In this document: piece after piece, positions 1-14,057 of the stretch
Position numbering within the stretch: position 1 is the stretch's first letter
How the letters are laid out: every line of letters starts with the position of its first letter
DNA from: DASPWW01 sp963803425
GTDB lineage: Bacteria; Actinomycetota; Thermoleophilia; Solirubrobacterales; 70-9
DNA length: 64,000 nt
Assembly: GCA_963803425.1 (NCBI GenBank)
Contig: CAWDMA010000001.1
Coordinates: 1,426,001-1,490,000 of the forward strand
Direction: 5' to 3'
Made by a program: the position numbers and the translations under genes
Notes under the pieces: model-generated
Told to the model about the DNA's origin: nothing
The model's database searches: none
The model's input: the letters and a program-made list of their open reading frames with translations, nothing else

Positions 1-1
1 C

Positions 2-445
2 AGGCTGACCGACGTGGCAGCGGCGATCGGCGTCGGCCAGATCGAGCGCGCCGACGAGATCCTCGGCCGCCGCGGACGCGTCGCCGAGATGTACCGGGAG
101 CGGCTCGCCGGGATCGAGGAGCTGGTGCTCCCGTGCGAAGACCGGGGCGCCGCCCGGCGAAGCTGGTTCGTGTACGTGGTCCAGCTCCCCGGCGGGACCG
201 ACCGCGACGCGGTGATCGCGGAGCTCGGCGAGCGCGGGATCGCGACGAAGCCGTACCTGCCGTGCATTCACACGCTCCCGTTCTACCGGGAGCGATTCGG
301 CTACCGCGGAGGCGAGTTCCCGGTCGCGGAGCGGTTTGCGGAGCGGGCGCTGGGGCTGCCGTTCTTCACCTCGATGGAGGAGGCCCAGGTCGACCGCGTG
401 GTCGGCTCGCTCGCGGCCGCGCTGGGCCAGGCGGCGGTGCGCTAG
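2..445 (+). CDS. DegT/DnrJ/EryC1/StrS-family aminotransferase, C-terminal part (cut by window edge)
   Basis: PLP-dependent aminotransferase of the sugar/nucleotide-sugar type. The frame is open from the first bases, so only about 147 C-terminal residues are present; the start and the PLP-binding lysine lie outside the window. The segment RLTDVAAAIGVGQ matches the family's R-[MLF]-[ST]-[DE]-x-x-A-A-x-G stretch, and PCIHTLPFYRERFGY followed by a PVAERFAERALGLPF segment is the usual C-terminal block that closes the active site. It is convergent with the SDR gene that ends five bases further on. Its sugar substrate cannot be told from this fragment; the family is usually found in cell-surface glycan or antibiotic-sugar clusters. 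Confidence 0.85.
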   Translation, partial: RLTDVAAAIGVGQIERADEILGRRGRVAEMYRERLAGIEELVLPCEDRGAARRSWFVYVVQLPGGTDRDAVIAELGERGIATKPYLPCIHTLPFYRERFGYRGGEFPVAERFAERALGLPFFTSMEEAQVDRVVGSLAAALGQAAVR

Positions 446-449
446 TCGG

Positions 450-1427
450 TCATACCCGGCCGCTGTCGGCCATCCACCGGACCAGCTCGGGGACGCCCTC
501 CCGCCACGGCCGCGGCTCGAACCCGAGCTGCTCGCGCGCCTTGGAGCAGTCCGCATGCGCCTCCCACATCAGGAACGCGAGTTGGCCGCGGGCGATCACC
601 GGAGGTCGCCGGATCACGCGCGACACTCCCTCGCTCGCGATCGCGAGCGTCTTCGCCACCGAAGCGGGGAGCGTTGCGGGAACTCGGCCGCGACCCGCGG
701 CGTCGACGGCGGCTTGCGCCAGCTCGCGACCGGTCGCGAACCCGTCGGCGAGGATGTAGCGCTCGCCCGGGGTGCCGCGGTCGAACGCCGCCAGGTGGCC
801 CTGGGCGAGGTCGTCGACGTACACGAGCGTCAGCCCGCCCGGCGGGATCGCCGGAAGCCGGCCCCGGATCGCGTCGCGCGCCACCCCGTCGACCCCGGTC
901 GGCTGCCACGGCCCCGGGCCGTACACCGCGGAGGGGTTAACCAGCACCACCTCGATCCCGTGCCGCGCCTCTCCGAGGACGAGCTCCTCGGCGCGCTGCT
1001 TGGAGCGCTCGTACGCGGTCGGCTTCGGGTAGTCGGCGACCCGCTCCTCGGTCACGGTCTCGCCGCGCGGGGCGTCGAACACGTCAAAGGTCGAGGTATG
1101 GACCGCGCGCTGCACGCCTGCCTGCCGAGCCGCGGCGATCACGTTCAGGGCGCCGACCGAGTTCACCTGCTCGAACGTCGCCGCGCGCGGCAGCCACTGC
1201 TCGAACAGGCCCATGCAGTTGAACACGCCGTCAGCGCCGGCTGCGGCATCGCGGATCGAGCCGGGGTCGGTGACGTCACCGGGGGCGAGCCTGACCGCAT
1301 CGGGGAGCAGCTCGCGAGCCTTCGCAGTATCGCGGACAAGCGCCACGACCTCGTCGCCCCGGTCCTCCAGCGCCCGGGCGACCGCGTTGCCGATCTTCCC
1401 CGTTGCCCCCGTGACGAGCGCCTTCAC
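450..1427 (-). CDS. NAD(P)-dependent epimerase/dehydratase (extended SDR)
   Basis: Extended short-chain dehydrogenase/reductase of 325 residues, probably a cytoplasmic oxidoreductase of the dihydroflavonol-4-reductase/NAD-epimerase type. The Rossmann fingerprint GATGKIG is at residues 7-13, and the catalytic YxxxK appears as YERSK, preceded by the TSTFDVF strand. The substrate is unknown. The GTG start at 1427 is chosen because the dinucleotide-binding strand begins immediately after it and because a TAGGCT -10 hexamer (minus strand, 1434-1439) lies six bases upstream, which fits a leaderless mRNA. It is divergent from argH. Confidence 0.85.
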   Translation of the reverse strand: MKALVTGATGKIGNAVARALEDRGDEVVALVRDTAKARELLPDAVRLAPGDVTDPGSIRDAAAGADGVFNCMGLFEQWLPRAATFEQVNSVGALNVIAAARQAGVQRAVHTSTFDVFDAPRGETVTEERVADYPKPTAYERSKQRAEELVLGEARHGIEVVLVNPSAVYGPGPWQPTGVDGVARDAIRGRLPAIPPGGLTLVYVDDLAQGHLAAFDRGTPGERYILADGFATGRELAQAAVDAAGRGRVPATLPASVAKTLAIASEGVSRVIRRPPVIARGQLAFLMWEAHADCSKAREQLGFEPRPWREGVPELVRWMADSGRV

Positions 1428-1489
1428 GGGGCCAGCCTATCTCGCGCCTCGGGATCGGGCGCTGATCCCGGGCCTAAACTCACCGGGCG

Positions 1490-2857
1490 ATGAGCCGGTT
1501 CCGGGACCCGCCCGACCCGCTGTTCCAGCGCTTCAACGCGTCGGTCGAGTACGACCGGCGGCTGGCGCCGCACGACCTTGCCGGGTCGAGGGCACACGCC
1601 CGGGCGCTGGTCGCCGTCGGCGTTCTGGACGAAGCGGAGCTGGCCAGGATCCACACCGGCCTCGACGAGGTCGGCCGCGAGCTCGCCGAGGGCAGGTTCG
1701 CGTTCGAGCCTGGGGACGAGGACATACACATGGCGATCGAGCGCCGCCTCATCGAGATCGTCGGTCCGCTCGGCGGGAAGCTGCACACCGGCCGGTCGCG
1801 CAACGACCAGGTCGCCACCGACACCGCGCTGTACGTGCGGGAGCGGTCCGAGGTGGCGATCGGGCTGGTCCGCGAGCTGATCGCGGTGCTGGTCGAGCTC
1901 GCCGAGGCGCACGCCGGCTGGGCGATGCCCGGGTACACCCACCTGCAACGCGCCCAGCCCGTCTATCTCGGCCACCACCTGCTCGCGCACGTGTGGATGC
2001 TCCGACGCGACGCGACGCGATTCGGGCGCGCCCGCGAGGCCGCGGGCGAGCTGCCGCTCGGGTCGGGCGCCCTCGCCGGGTTGAACTGGGAGCTGGATCG
2101 AGAGGCGGTTGCGGCGGAGCTCGGGTTCGGGGGGATCACCAGGAACTCGATCGACACGGTCTCCAGCCGTGACTTCGTGCTCGATTACCTGTCGGCTGCC
2201 GCGATCTGCGCGATGCACCTGTCGCGGCTCGCGGGCGAGATCGTGCTGTGGTCGAGCGAGGAGTTCTCGTTCGTGCAGCTCCCGGACTCGTTCTCGTCCG
2301 GGTCGAGCATCATGCCGCAGAAGAAGAACCCCGACGCCGCGGAGCTGATCCGCGGCAAGGCGACCCGGATCGCCGGTGGCATGGAGCGGCTGCTCGGTGC
2401 GCAGCGGGGCCTGCCGCTGGGCTACTCGAAGGACATGCAGGAGGACAAGGAGGCGCTGTTCGACGCCGCCGACAACATCGAGCTGTGCCTCGAGGCGTCG
2501 GCCGGGATGCTGCGCGGGATCGAGTTCGACCGCGACCGGCTCGCCGAGGCGGCCTCGGACGAGCTCCTGTGCGCCACGGACGTCGCCGACCTGCTCGTTC
2601 GCCGCGGGATGCCGTTCCGGGAGGCGCACGGGGTCGTCGGCGGTCTCGTCCGGCATGCCCTGGAGCGCGGCGTCCGTCCCTCGGAGCTGTCGCGCGAGGA
2701 GCTTGCCTCGTTCTCGGAGCTGCTCGACGACGAGTACTACGAGGTGCTGCGTCCGGAGCACTCGCTCGAGGCGAAGCGCTCCGCGGGGGGGACCGCGTCG
2801 GCGCGGGTGGCCGAGCAGCTCGATGCGGCTCGCCGGGCGATGGAAGAGCTGGGATGA
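1490..2857 (+). CDS. argH: Argininosuccinate lyase
   Basis: Cleaves argininosuccinate to arginine and fumarate, the last step of arginine synthesis; cytoplasmic tetramer of the fumarase/aspartase superfamily. The 455 residues are full length. Seen are HTGRSRNDQVATD (substrate-binding region near residue 100), the catalytic-histidine segment GYTHLQRAQP and the superfamily signature GSSIMPQKKNPD with its catalytic serine. The ATG at 1490 follows a TAAACT hexamer (1475-1480) by nine bases, suggesting a very short leader or none. The stop overlaps the glycosylase start as ATGA. No other arginine gene is in the window. Confidence 0.97.
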   Translation: MSRFRDPPDPLFQRFNASVEYDRRLAPHDLAGSRAHARALVAVGVLDEAELARIHTGLDEVGRELAEGRFAFEPGDEDIHMAIERRLIEIVGPLGGKLHTGRSRNDQVATDTALYVRERSEVAIGLVRELIAVLVELAEAHAGWAMPGYTHLQRAQPVYLGHHLLAHVWMLRRDATRFGRAREAAGELPLGSGALAGLNWELDREAVAAELGFGGITRNSIDTVSSRDFVLDYLSAAAICAMHLSRLAGEIVLWSSEEFSFVQLPDSFSSGSSIMPQKKNPDAAELIRGKATRIAGGMERLLGAQRGLPLGYSKDMQEDKEALFDAADNIELCLEASAGMLRGIEFDRDRLAEAASDELLCATDVADLLVRRGMPFREAHGVVGGLVRHALERGVRPSELSREELASFSELLDDEYYEVLRPEHSLEAKRSAGGTASARVAEQLDAARRAMEELG

Positions 2858-3471
2858 CCGCGACCGCGCTCGACGCGGCGTTCTTCGATCGCTCCGTCGA
2901 CGAGGTCGCCCGCGATCTGATCGGGTGCGGTCTGCGGTTCGACGGGGTCGGCGGGGTGATCGTGGAGACCGAGAGCTACCACGCCGACGACCCGGCCTGC
3001 CACGCCTACACCGGCCGCACCGGGCGAAACGCGGCCCTGTTCGGCCCTCCGGGGATCGCGTACGTGTACCTCTCCTACGGGGTGCACAGCCTCCTGAACG
3101 CCGTGTGCGAGCCAGCGGGCGAGGCCGCAGCGGTGCTGATCCGCGCTCTCGAGCCCCGGTGGGGGGCGGACAGGATGCGCGCCCGCCGCGGCCGCGACCG
3201 GCTCTCGGAGCTGTGCTCGGGCCCCGGCAAGCTCACCGACGCGATCGGCGTCGAGCTCCTCCACGACGGCGCCAGCCTGCTGGAGCCGCCGTTCGAGCTC
3301 ACTGAACGTTCCCCGGACTGGCTCGATCCGCCCGTCGCCGTCGGCCCCCGTATCGGGATCTCGCGCGCGACGGAGCTCCCGTGGCGGTTCTGCGCCGCAG
3401 GCAGCCGCTTCCTGTCGCGCCCCGCGCCCCTCGCCGGGTCGCCGAGCGGCGTGTCGGCGCGGGCGGGCTAG
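2854..3471 (+). CDS. mpg: DNA-3-methyladenine glycosylase (AAG/MPG family)
   Basis: Removes alkylated and deaminated purines from DNA (base excision repair). At 205 residues it has the usual bacterial length. Family landmarks are the LIGCGLRF entry, the catalytic-glutamate strand VIVETESYHADDPACHAY, the YVYLSYGVH strand and the GPGKLTDAIG loop. It is coupled to argH through a four-base ATGA overlap and shares its TAG stop with the convergent penicillin-binding protein on a common CTAG (3468-3471). Confidence 0.93.
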   Translation: MTATALDAAFFDRSVDEVARDLIGCGLRFDGVGGVIVETESYHADDPACHAYTGRTGRNAALFGPPGIAYVYLSYGVHSLLNAVCEPAGEAAAVLIRALEPRWGADRMRARRGRDRLSELCSGPGKLTDAIGVELLHDGASLLEPPFELTERSPDWLDPPVAVGPRIGISRATELPWRFCAAGSRFLSRPAPLAGSPSGVSARAG

Positions 3472-6186
3472 CGGGAGGCGCCGGTGGCGCCGGTGCCGCC
3501 GCCGGTGGTCGGCGCCGCTCCACCACCACCGCCAGCCACCACCACCGCCGCCACCGCCGGTCGGTGGCGCGGGGGCGGGCTGCTCCGGCGCGGCCGGCGT
3601 CGCCGGGGCTGCGGTCGACGGCGCGCTCGTGCTCGGCGGCGTGAACGTGTCAGTCGAGGACGAGCCGCCATCCTTCTTCCGGCGGTCCTCCTCCTTCGGC
3701 GAGCCGATGATCGAGCCGTAGGCGGTGACCACGTCGTGCCAGATCTCCGCCGGGAAGGTGCCGCCGTCGACGGGCTGACCCCCGAACTCGGTGTCCATCG
3801 AGGCGTTGCTGTCGGCGTGTCCCACCCACACGCACGCCGTGATGTGGTCGGTGCCTCCGCAGAACCACGCGTCGCCGTTGTCGTCGGTGGTCCCGGTCTT
3901 GCCCCACGCAAAGTCGCCGGTTGCGGCGCGCTCACCGGTACCGCTCGAGACGACGTTCTCGAGCAGTCCGACCGCGGTGTCCGCGGCGTTTGGATCGATC
4001 ACCTGCTCGGTCTGCACGTCGTTCTCGCCGGAGGATCCGGACTTGTCCTCGACCGGCTTGTCCGGATCGTCCTCGGTGGTCACCTTCATGATCCCGGTCG
4101 GACCGAGCTCCTTCCCGGGGATGCTGTCCATCGTCCCGCCGATCCGCTCGCCGCTGCGCCCCAGGGTCGAGTAGGCGTACGCCATCTCGAGCGGGCTGAC
4201 GCCGGTCTCGAGCCCGCCGAGGATCATCGCGGGATTCGTGCTCACCTTCGTCTGAATCCCCATCTTCTCCGCGGTCTTGGCGATGCTCTTGGTGCCTCCG
4301 TCGAGACCCAGGCCGAGCTCCGCGAACACCGAGTTGTCCGAGTACTGCGTCGCCGTCGCGATCGACGCGGAGCCCAGGTAGTTGTCGTCGTAGTTGTTGA
4401 CGTGGAACTCCTGTGGCTTCTTGTAGCCCTTCACCTTGAAATCGAACGTCTTCGGCTGCGACGTGAACACCTCATCGGGCGAGTGGCCCTGCTCCAGCGC
4501 GGTCACGAGGGTGAACGGCTTGAACGACGAGCCGGGCTGGCGGTGGCCGTTGGTCGCCAGGTTGAACGGCTCCTTGTCGAAGTCGTTGCCGCCCACCATC
4601 GCGAGCACGCCGCCCGTGTTGTTGTCGATCACCACGATCGACGCCGTCGGCGCGATCCCGGCGAGCTTCGAGTACGCGATGTTCTCGACGGCGCGCTGGT
4701 AGTCCAGATCGAGTGTGGAGGTCACCTTCAGACCGCCGCCGAACGCCTCGCCGGCCCCGTAGCGGTCCACCACCTGCTGTCGCAGCCACGTCGTGAAGTA
4801 CGGCGACTCCGAGTTCTCATCGGGCGGGTTGATCTGGCTCGGCTTGGGGATCGGCTCCTTCTTGGACTGCGCGGCCGACTCCGGGGTGAGCACGCCCTGC
4901 TCCACCATCTTGTCCAGGACGAGGTTGCGGCGCTCGGTCGCACCATCCGGGTTCGTCCGCGGCGAGTACAGGCTCGGCGACGAGATCATCCCGGCGAGCA
5001 GCGCCGCCTCCGCCGGGAGCAGGTCGTCCGTGCAGCGATCGTCGCGGGTCCCGCATCCCGGGTGGTTCCACCCGAAGTAGGTCTGCGCCGCAGCCTCGAT
5101 CCCGTACGCGCCCTCGCCGAAGTAGATCGAGTTCAGGTACTGGGTGAGGATCTTGTCCTTGGACCAGTGCCGCTCCAGGTTGTAGGCGAGCGCCGCCTCG
5201 CGGAGCTTCTCGAACACGGTCCGGCTGTTCTGGGCGCGCAGCGCGTTCTTCACGAACTGCTGCGTGATCGTGGACGCGCCCTGCGCAGCGTGGCGGGAGA
5301 CGACGTCCTGGATGATCGCGCGCCCGATTCCCTGGAAGTCGACGCCGCGGTGCTCGTAGAAGCGCTGGTCCTCGATTGCCACCACCGCCTGCTTCATCGT
5401 CTGGGAGATCTGGCTGGAGGGGACCAGGATCCGATGGTCGTTGTTAGTGAGCGTGGTGAGCGGCTTGCCGGTCCGGTCCGTGACGATCGAGTTCTTCGCG
5501 TGCTTGTACTGCTCGCGGTTCTCGAGCTGGGGCAGGTCCTGGGCGACCGACAGCATGATCCCGAAGAACCACGAGACCATCGCCAGGAGCCCGACGCCGA
5601 GCAGCACCACCAGCACGCGGAGCTTCTTCAGGCGGGGCCCGTTCTTGCCCTCGCCCGACGGCGGGCCGGGGGGAGTGGGGAGGCCGGGCGAGCGATGCCA
5701 CGGCGGCCCGGTCCCGCCGCGCTTTCGCCCCGGCATGGTAGCCGGCCCATCGCCGGTCCCGCCGCGCTCACGCAGCGCCCGCAGTCCGTCACCGGCGCGA
5801 TTGGTGCTCTCGCGGAACCCCTGGATCAGTCCGCGGGCGCGTCCGCGGACGTCCTGGAACACCGAGTCCCCGGTGTGCGGCGGAACGAAAGTGCCGGGCC
5901 CGTCCTCGAGATCGACGCCGTCATCGCGTTCGGCTCGGCCCGAGCGGGCCGACCGGCGTCGCTCCCGCGAAGGCACCGGGACGACCGGCTTGCGGCTCAG
6001 CCTGGTGGGCTTCGACGCCCCCGGGCCGGCGCCGTTCGCGGGCCTGCGGCGCTTTGTGCCCGCCCCGTTCCCGTTGCCGTTGCCGGCACCGTCGCTGGAG
6101 CGCGGACGAGAGCGCGCGGATGCGTCGTTGCCGCCCTTGAGCGCATCGAGCAGCTCGCGGGCGAAGGCCTTACGCTTGGTCGCCAT
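3468..6186 (-). CDS. Class A penicillin-binding protein (glycosyltransferase/transpeptidase), one-base frameshift in the C-terminal tail
   Basis: Bifunctional peptidoglycan synthase, about 905 residues after correction. Order: a basic, Gly/Pro-rich cytoplasmic N-terminus (1-190), one membrane helix (about 190-216), a GT51 domain with the catalytic glutamate in EDQRFYEHRGVD, then the transpeptidase with GSSFKPF (SxxK), YSDNS (SxN) and WGKTGTT (KTG), ending in a Thr/Pro/Ala- and Gly-rich tail. Near 3534 one extra base inside a run of GGT/GGC codons throws the frame; removing it gives a tail ending TGGGTGATGASR at a TAG shared with the glycosylase stop. Read literally, the frame runs on to 2737 through the antisense of the glycosylase, which is not credible. 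Divergent from tyrS. Confidence 0.93.
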
Positions 6187-6355
6187 CTCGCCGTGTGCGT
6201 GTGTGGTTCGCGGGCTTTCGCATCTGCATGCGGGTCCTGGCCGCGGTCCGGGCGCTCACATCGACCCGCCGCCGGGCCGGAATCCGTCCCGGGCGATCCT
6301 TAAAGCACGGACATACCTGCCCGCCGAGCGCGTGCGTGAGTCTAGCATTGGCCCT

Positions 6356-7534
6356 GTGACGGACTTCGAGGCTCAGGCACGCCGGCTGGCCGCAGGAGCA
6401 GTCGAGCTGCTGCCCACCGGCAGGCTCGGGCAGCAGCTCGCCGAGGGTCGCCCGCTGCGGGTGAAGCTCGGGATCGATCCGACCGCGCCGGACATTCACC
6501 TCGGCCACGTGGTCGTGCTCGACAAGCTCCGCGAGTTTCAGGACGCGGGGCACACCGTCGTCCTGATCATCGGCGACTTCACGGCGCGGGTCGGCGACCC
6601 CAGCGGGCAGGCGGCCGAGCGGCCCGTGCTTCCGCCGGAGCGGATCGACGCAAACGCCGCCACCTTCCAGGAACAGGCATTCAGGGTGCTCGACCCGGAG
6701 CGCACCGAGGTCCGTCGCAACGGGGAGTGGCTCGACATGGGAACCGACGAGCTGTTCCGGTTGCTCCGCAGGTTCACGATCGCGCGGCTGCTCGAGCGCG
6801 AGGACTTCGCCACCAGGATGAAGGAGCGCAGGCCGATCTCCGCGCTGGAGCTGCTGTACCCGGTGATGCAGGGGTACGACTCGGTCGCGATCGTGGCGGA
6901 TGTGGAGCTGGGCGGGACCGACCAGAAGTTCAACCTGCTGTTCGCGCGCGACGTCCAGGACGCGCTCGGGGTGCCGGCGCAGTCGGTGCTGACGATGCCG
7001 ATCCTGCCCGGGACCGACGGCGTCCGGCGGATGAGCAAGTCGCTCGGCAACTACGTCGGCGTCACGGATTCCCCGGAGGAGATGTTCGGGAAGCTGATGA
7101 GCATCCCCGACGACTCGATGGAGGAGTACCGGCGGCTCCTGCTCCGAGGCCGCGACGACGACCACCGCCCCGACGGCCATCCCGGCGCGGCGAAGCGGGA
7201 GCTCGCCCGACGGATCGTAGAGCGCTTCCACGGGCTCGATGCCGCGGCAGCCGCCGAGCAGCGCTTTGACCGCGTCCACGTCGAGCGGCGCGCCCCGGAC
7301 GACGTCGAGGAGGTGACGATCGCGGCCGACGGCGGAACCGTCCACGTCCCCGCTCTGCTCGCGGAGCACTTCGGGTTGAGCCGCAGCGAGGCCCGCCGCC
7401 TGCTCGAGGGGGGAGCGGTGAGCCTCGACGACCGTGTGCTCGGGGGGACCGAGCTCGACCTACCCAGCGCCGAGCTCGACGGGGCCGTCCTCAGGGTCGG
7501 GAGGCGCCGATTCAAGCGCCTCCGCGCCGTGTAA
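6356..7534 (+). CDS. tyrS: Tyrosyl-tRNA synthetase
   Basis: Class I aminoacyl-tRNA synthetase that charges tRNA-Tyr. In 392 residues it has the HIGH-type motif as HLGH (residues 46-49, within IDPTAPDIHLGH), the tyrosine-binding YPVMQGYDS, DVELGGTDQKFN, the KMSKS loop as RRMSKS, and a C-terminal S4 RNA-binding domain (LSRSEARRLLEGGAVSL). GTG at 6356 is chosen because a TAGCAT hexamer (6343-6348) sits seven bases upstream and all frames upstream lack similarity, so a leaderless mRNA is likely. No T-box was seen in the 169-base gap to the PBP gene. It is followed by the rrn operon. Confidence 0.96.
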   Translation: MTDFEAQARRLAAGAVELLPTGRLGQQLAEGRPLRVKLGIDPTAPDIHLGHVVVLDKLREFQDAGHTVVLIIGDFTARVGDPSGQAAERPVLPPERIDANAATFQEQAFRVLDPERTEVRRNGEWLDMGTDELFRLLRRFTIARLLEREDFATRMKERRPISALELLYPVMQGYDSVAIVADVELGGTDQKFNLLFARDVQDALGVPAQSVLTMPILPGTDGVRRMSKSLGNYVGVTDSPEEMFGKLMSIPDDSMEEYRRLLLRGRDDDHRPDGHPGAAKRELARRIVERFHGLDAAAAAEQRFDRVHVERRAPDDVEEVTIAADGGTVHVPALLAEHFGLSRSEARRLLEGGAVSLDDRVLGGTELDLPSAELDGAVLRVGRRRFKRLRAV

Positions 7535-7593
7535 CCTTCGGCTCGGTCCGGGGTCGTTCGTGGGCCGCCGGGCAGGGCCCCGCCTCAGCGGGG

Positions 7594-7599
7594 TATACT
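7594..7599 (+). promoter_or_regulatory. rrn operon promoter -10 (TATACT)
   Basis: TATACT is a near-consensus -10 hexamer 297 bases before the mature 16S. No clear TTGACA-type -35 is visible; a short CCCCGC/GCGGGG hairpin-forming sequence (7578-7593) lies just upstream and may also serve as the weak end of the tyrS transcript. Inference from position and hexamer quality only. Confidence 0.6.
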
Positions 7600-7664
7600 T
7601 GGCGGTCGCCTCTCGGGGCGGATCTGGCCTGGTCGGAGGAAGCCCCTCTGCATGGCCCGACGCG

Positions 7665-7685
7665 GTCCTTGAAAACTGAGCAGCG
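7665..7685 (+). other. rrn leader: boxA-like antitermination site and 5' strand of the 16S processing stem
   Basis: The stretch GTCCTTGAAAACTGAGCAGC resembles rrn boxA (TTGAAAACT core). It is also complementary, with one mismatch and one wobble, to 9506-9526 downstream of the 16S. The two strands would form the long duplex that RNase III cuts to release pre-16S. The rest of the 350-base gap between tyrS and the 16S holds no gene that I can support. Confidence 0.7.
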
Positions 7686-7890
7686 CAACGCGAGTCGGAA
7701 TCATTGATTTCGGCCGCGTTCAAGCCCGACCCACCGCTGGCGCGATCGCGCCCGCGGTGGTCCAAAGCAGAACCCGTCATGCGGGCATCGCTCTGTGTAC
7801 GCGATGCCCACTGAGCATGGCAACACTCTCTACGACAGAGGAGCCGGCCTCCCGTCAGACGGAGGTCGGATTGAAACCCTCAGTTGATTT

Positions 7891-9443
<1,553 letters not shown>

Positions 9444-9505
9444 TAGGGAGACATTTCCCTAATGTCGACCGGGCTTGGGCCGGCCGCCGAGTGCGGTCCC
9501 GGCAG

Positions 9506-9582
9506 CGCTGCTCAGTTTTGAGGGACTGTCGGTGGGATTCCCCATCGTCCGGCCCCGGCGGAGCTTGACAACTGCACAGAGC
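9506..9582 (+). other. 16S-23S spacer with processing-stem strands, no tRNA
   Basis: The spacer of about 190 bases carries the 3' strand of the 16S processing stem (9506-9526, pairing with 7665-7685) and the 5' strand of the 23S stem (9563-9582, pairing with 12656-12675, almost without mismatch). No tRNA-Ile or tRNA-Ala gene is present, as is common in Actinobacteria. Confidence 0.75.
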
Positions 9583-9636
9583 TGATAAGTAAAGGGTTAA
9601 TCCCACCACCCCGCTTCGGCGTGGGTGGTGCTCACC

Positions 9637-12637
<3,001 letters not shown>

Positions 12638-12655
12638 TATTAACCCCCCTTTGAG

Positions 12656-12675
12656 GCTCTGTGCAGTTATCAAGC
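12656..12675 (+). other. 3' strand of the 23S processing stem
   Basis: GCTCTGTGCAGTTATCAAGC is complementary (one G-U pair) to 9563-9582 before the 23S. Together they form the RNase III substrate that excises pre-23S. Confidence 0.7.
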
Positions 12676-12720
12676 CTCACCGGGGCCCAGGGCCGTGTCA
12701 AATCGGTCCTGGTCCCGCGG

Positions 12721-12838
12721 ATTTCGGTGGCGATAGCGAGGGGGAAACACCTCTTCCCATTCCGAACAGAGCCGTTAAGCCCCTCTGCGCCGATGGTACT
12801 TGGTGCTCACGCGCCTGGGAGAGTAGGTCGCCGCCGGT
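12721..12838 (+). rRNA. rrf: 5S ribosomal RNA
   Basis: About 118 bases. The terminal helix CGGTGGCGA/TCGCCGCCG, the loop CCATTCCGAACAGAGCCGTTAAG and the GCGCCGATGGTACT segment are characteristic. It is the last gene of the operon, 83 bases after the 23S. Confidence 0.97.
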
Positions 12839-12865
12839 TTTTCATTCAGCTGTTTGCTTCACCAA

Positions 12866-12890
12866 GGTCACCCGGGAGGGTGGCCTTTTT
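12866..12890 (+). terminator. rrn operon intrinsic terminator
   Basis: An 8-bp stem GGTCACCC/GGGTGGCC with a GGGA loop is followed directly by TTTTT. It lies 27 bases after the 5S and just before the M28 peptidase start. It is the clearest rho-independent terminator in the window. Confidence 0.9.
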
Positions 12891-12896
12891 CGTGCG

Positions 12897-14057
12897 ATGA
12901 ACGAGGATCCTGGACTGCAGCGGGTACTGAGGTTGATCCGCCTGCTCAGCGAGCAGGTCGGTCCGCGGCGCCCGACGTCCGACGCTGAGCACCGGGCAGG
13001 CGAGCTGATGCGCGATCGGCTCGCGAACGCCGGCGTGGACGCTGAGCTCGAGGCCTTCCCCGCCTACTCGAGCTTCACGTGGCCGTTCGGGATCACGCTG
13101 GCTGCGGCGCTGGCGCCTGCGCTGCTGCCTCGTGCGGCCGGCCGGGCTCGCGCGGTCCTGGCACTCGCGGCGGCGGCGTTGCTCGCCACCGAGGGCGGTC
13201 TCGTACGCACGCCGCTTTCGAGGTTGCTGTCCCGCCGTCGGAGCCACAACGTGGTGGCGACAATCGAGCCGGCCGCCGTTCCGGTGCGCACCCTATGCCT
13301 CTGCTGCCATCTCGACACGTCGCGGAGCGGGGTGATGTTCGCGCCCGGCGTGGTTGAGCACCTGAACCGGATCATCGCGGCCCAGTCGGTCGCGGTGATG
13401 GTGGGAGCGGGAGAGCCCTTGCTCGGGCGCCTTCGTTCAGGCCGCAAGGTCCTGGCCGCCGCCCGGGTCGTGATAGCCGCGGGTGTGGCGCTGCTCGCGG
13501 AGCGGGAATTGCGCGGCGTCGACGTCCCCGGCGCCAGCGACAACGCAACCGGCGCCGCGATCGTGGCGCAGCTGGCTGCGGAGGCCGCGGCTGCACGACC
13601 CTCGCGGACGCGAATCGTCGCGCTGATGACGGGCGGGGAGGAGGCGGGCACGCTCGGCGCCCAGGCGTTCCTCGACCGGCGGAACACCGACGGATGGCTG
13701 TTCCTGAACTTCGACAACCTGGGCGGACCGGCGACTCTGCGGTTCCTGAGACGCGAGGGCGTCCTCGTCAAGTGGGATGCGGACCCCGGGCTGGTCGACG
13801 TCGCGGAGCGCCTCGGTCGCCGCAGGCCGGACCTCGGGCTCGAGCCGACCGACGCGCCGGCGGGCCTCACGTACGACAGCAGCCCGGTGCTTGCGCGGGG
13901 CGGGCGAGCGATCACGCTGAGCGCGCAGGACCGGACGATCCCCAACCTGCACCAGCCCACGGACACCTACGAGAACATCGACCCGGGCGTGGTCGGGCGG
14001 GCGCTGGAGGCGGGCCGGGAGATGATCGCGGCGATCGACCGCGGCGAAGCGGGCTAA
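12897..14057 (+). CDS. M28-family zinc peptidase, membrane-associated
   Basis: Metallo-aminopeptidase-like protein of 386 residues with all M28 metal ligands: His in CCHLDTS, Asp in GASDNATGAA, the catalytic/ligand Glu pair in GGEEAGTLGAQ, Asp in NFDNLGG and the final His in NLHQPTDTYENID. Two hydrophobic stretches (about residues 62-105 and 180-200) suggest one or more membrane segments, so it may act at the membrane on peptides. ATG 12897 is chosen because the extended frame upstream runs through the 5S gene and terminator. The mRNA start is not obvious; it could be read through from the rrn operon. Confidence 0.85.
   Translation: MNEDPGLQRVLRLIRLLSEQVGPRRPTSDAEHRAGELMRDRLANAGVDAELEAFPAYSSFTWPFGITLAAALAPALLPRAAGRARAVLALAAAALLATEGGLVRTPLSRLLSRRRSHNVVATIEPAAVPVRTLCLCCHLDTSRSGVMFAPGVVEHLNRIIAAQSVAVMVGAGEPLLGRLRSGRKVLAAARVVIAAGVALLAERELRGVDVPGASDNATGAAIVAQLAAEAAAARPSRTRIVALMTGGEEAGTLGAQAFLDRRNTDGWLFLNFDNLGGPATLRFLRREGVLVKWDADPGLVDVAERLGRRRPDLGLEPTDAPAGLTYDSSPVLARGGRAITLSAQDRTIPNLHQPTDTYENIDPGVVGRALEAGREMIAAIDRGEAG

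Noticed and set aside
2737..3467. Extension of the penicillin-binding protein frame through the glycosylase gene
   Set aside because: It is antisense to a clear glycosylase gene and arises from a one-base shift in a glycine-codon repeat; the alternative frame ends properly at 3468.
6187..6355. T-box riboswitch upstream of tyrS
   Set aside because: No AGGGUGGNACCGCG-type antiterminator or specifier stem was seen, and a -10 hexamer lies seven bases before the start codon.
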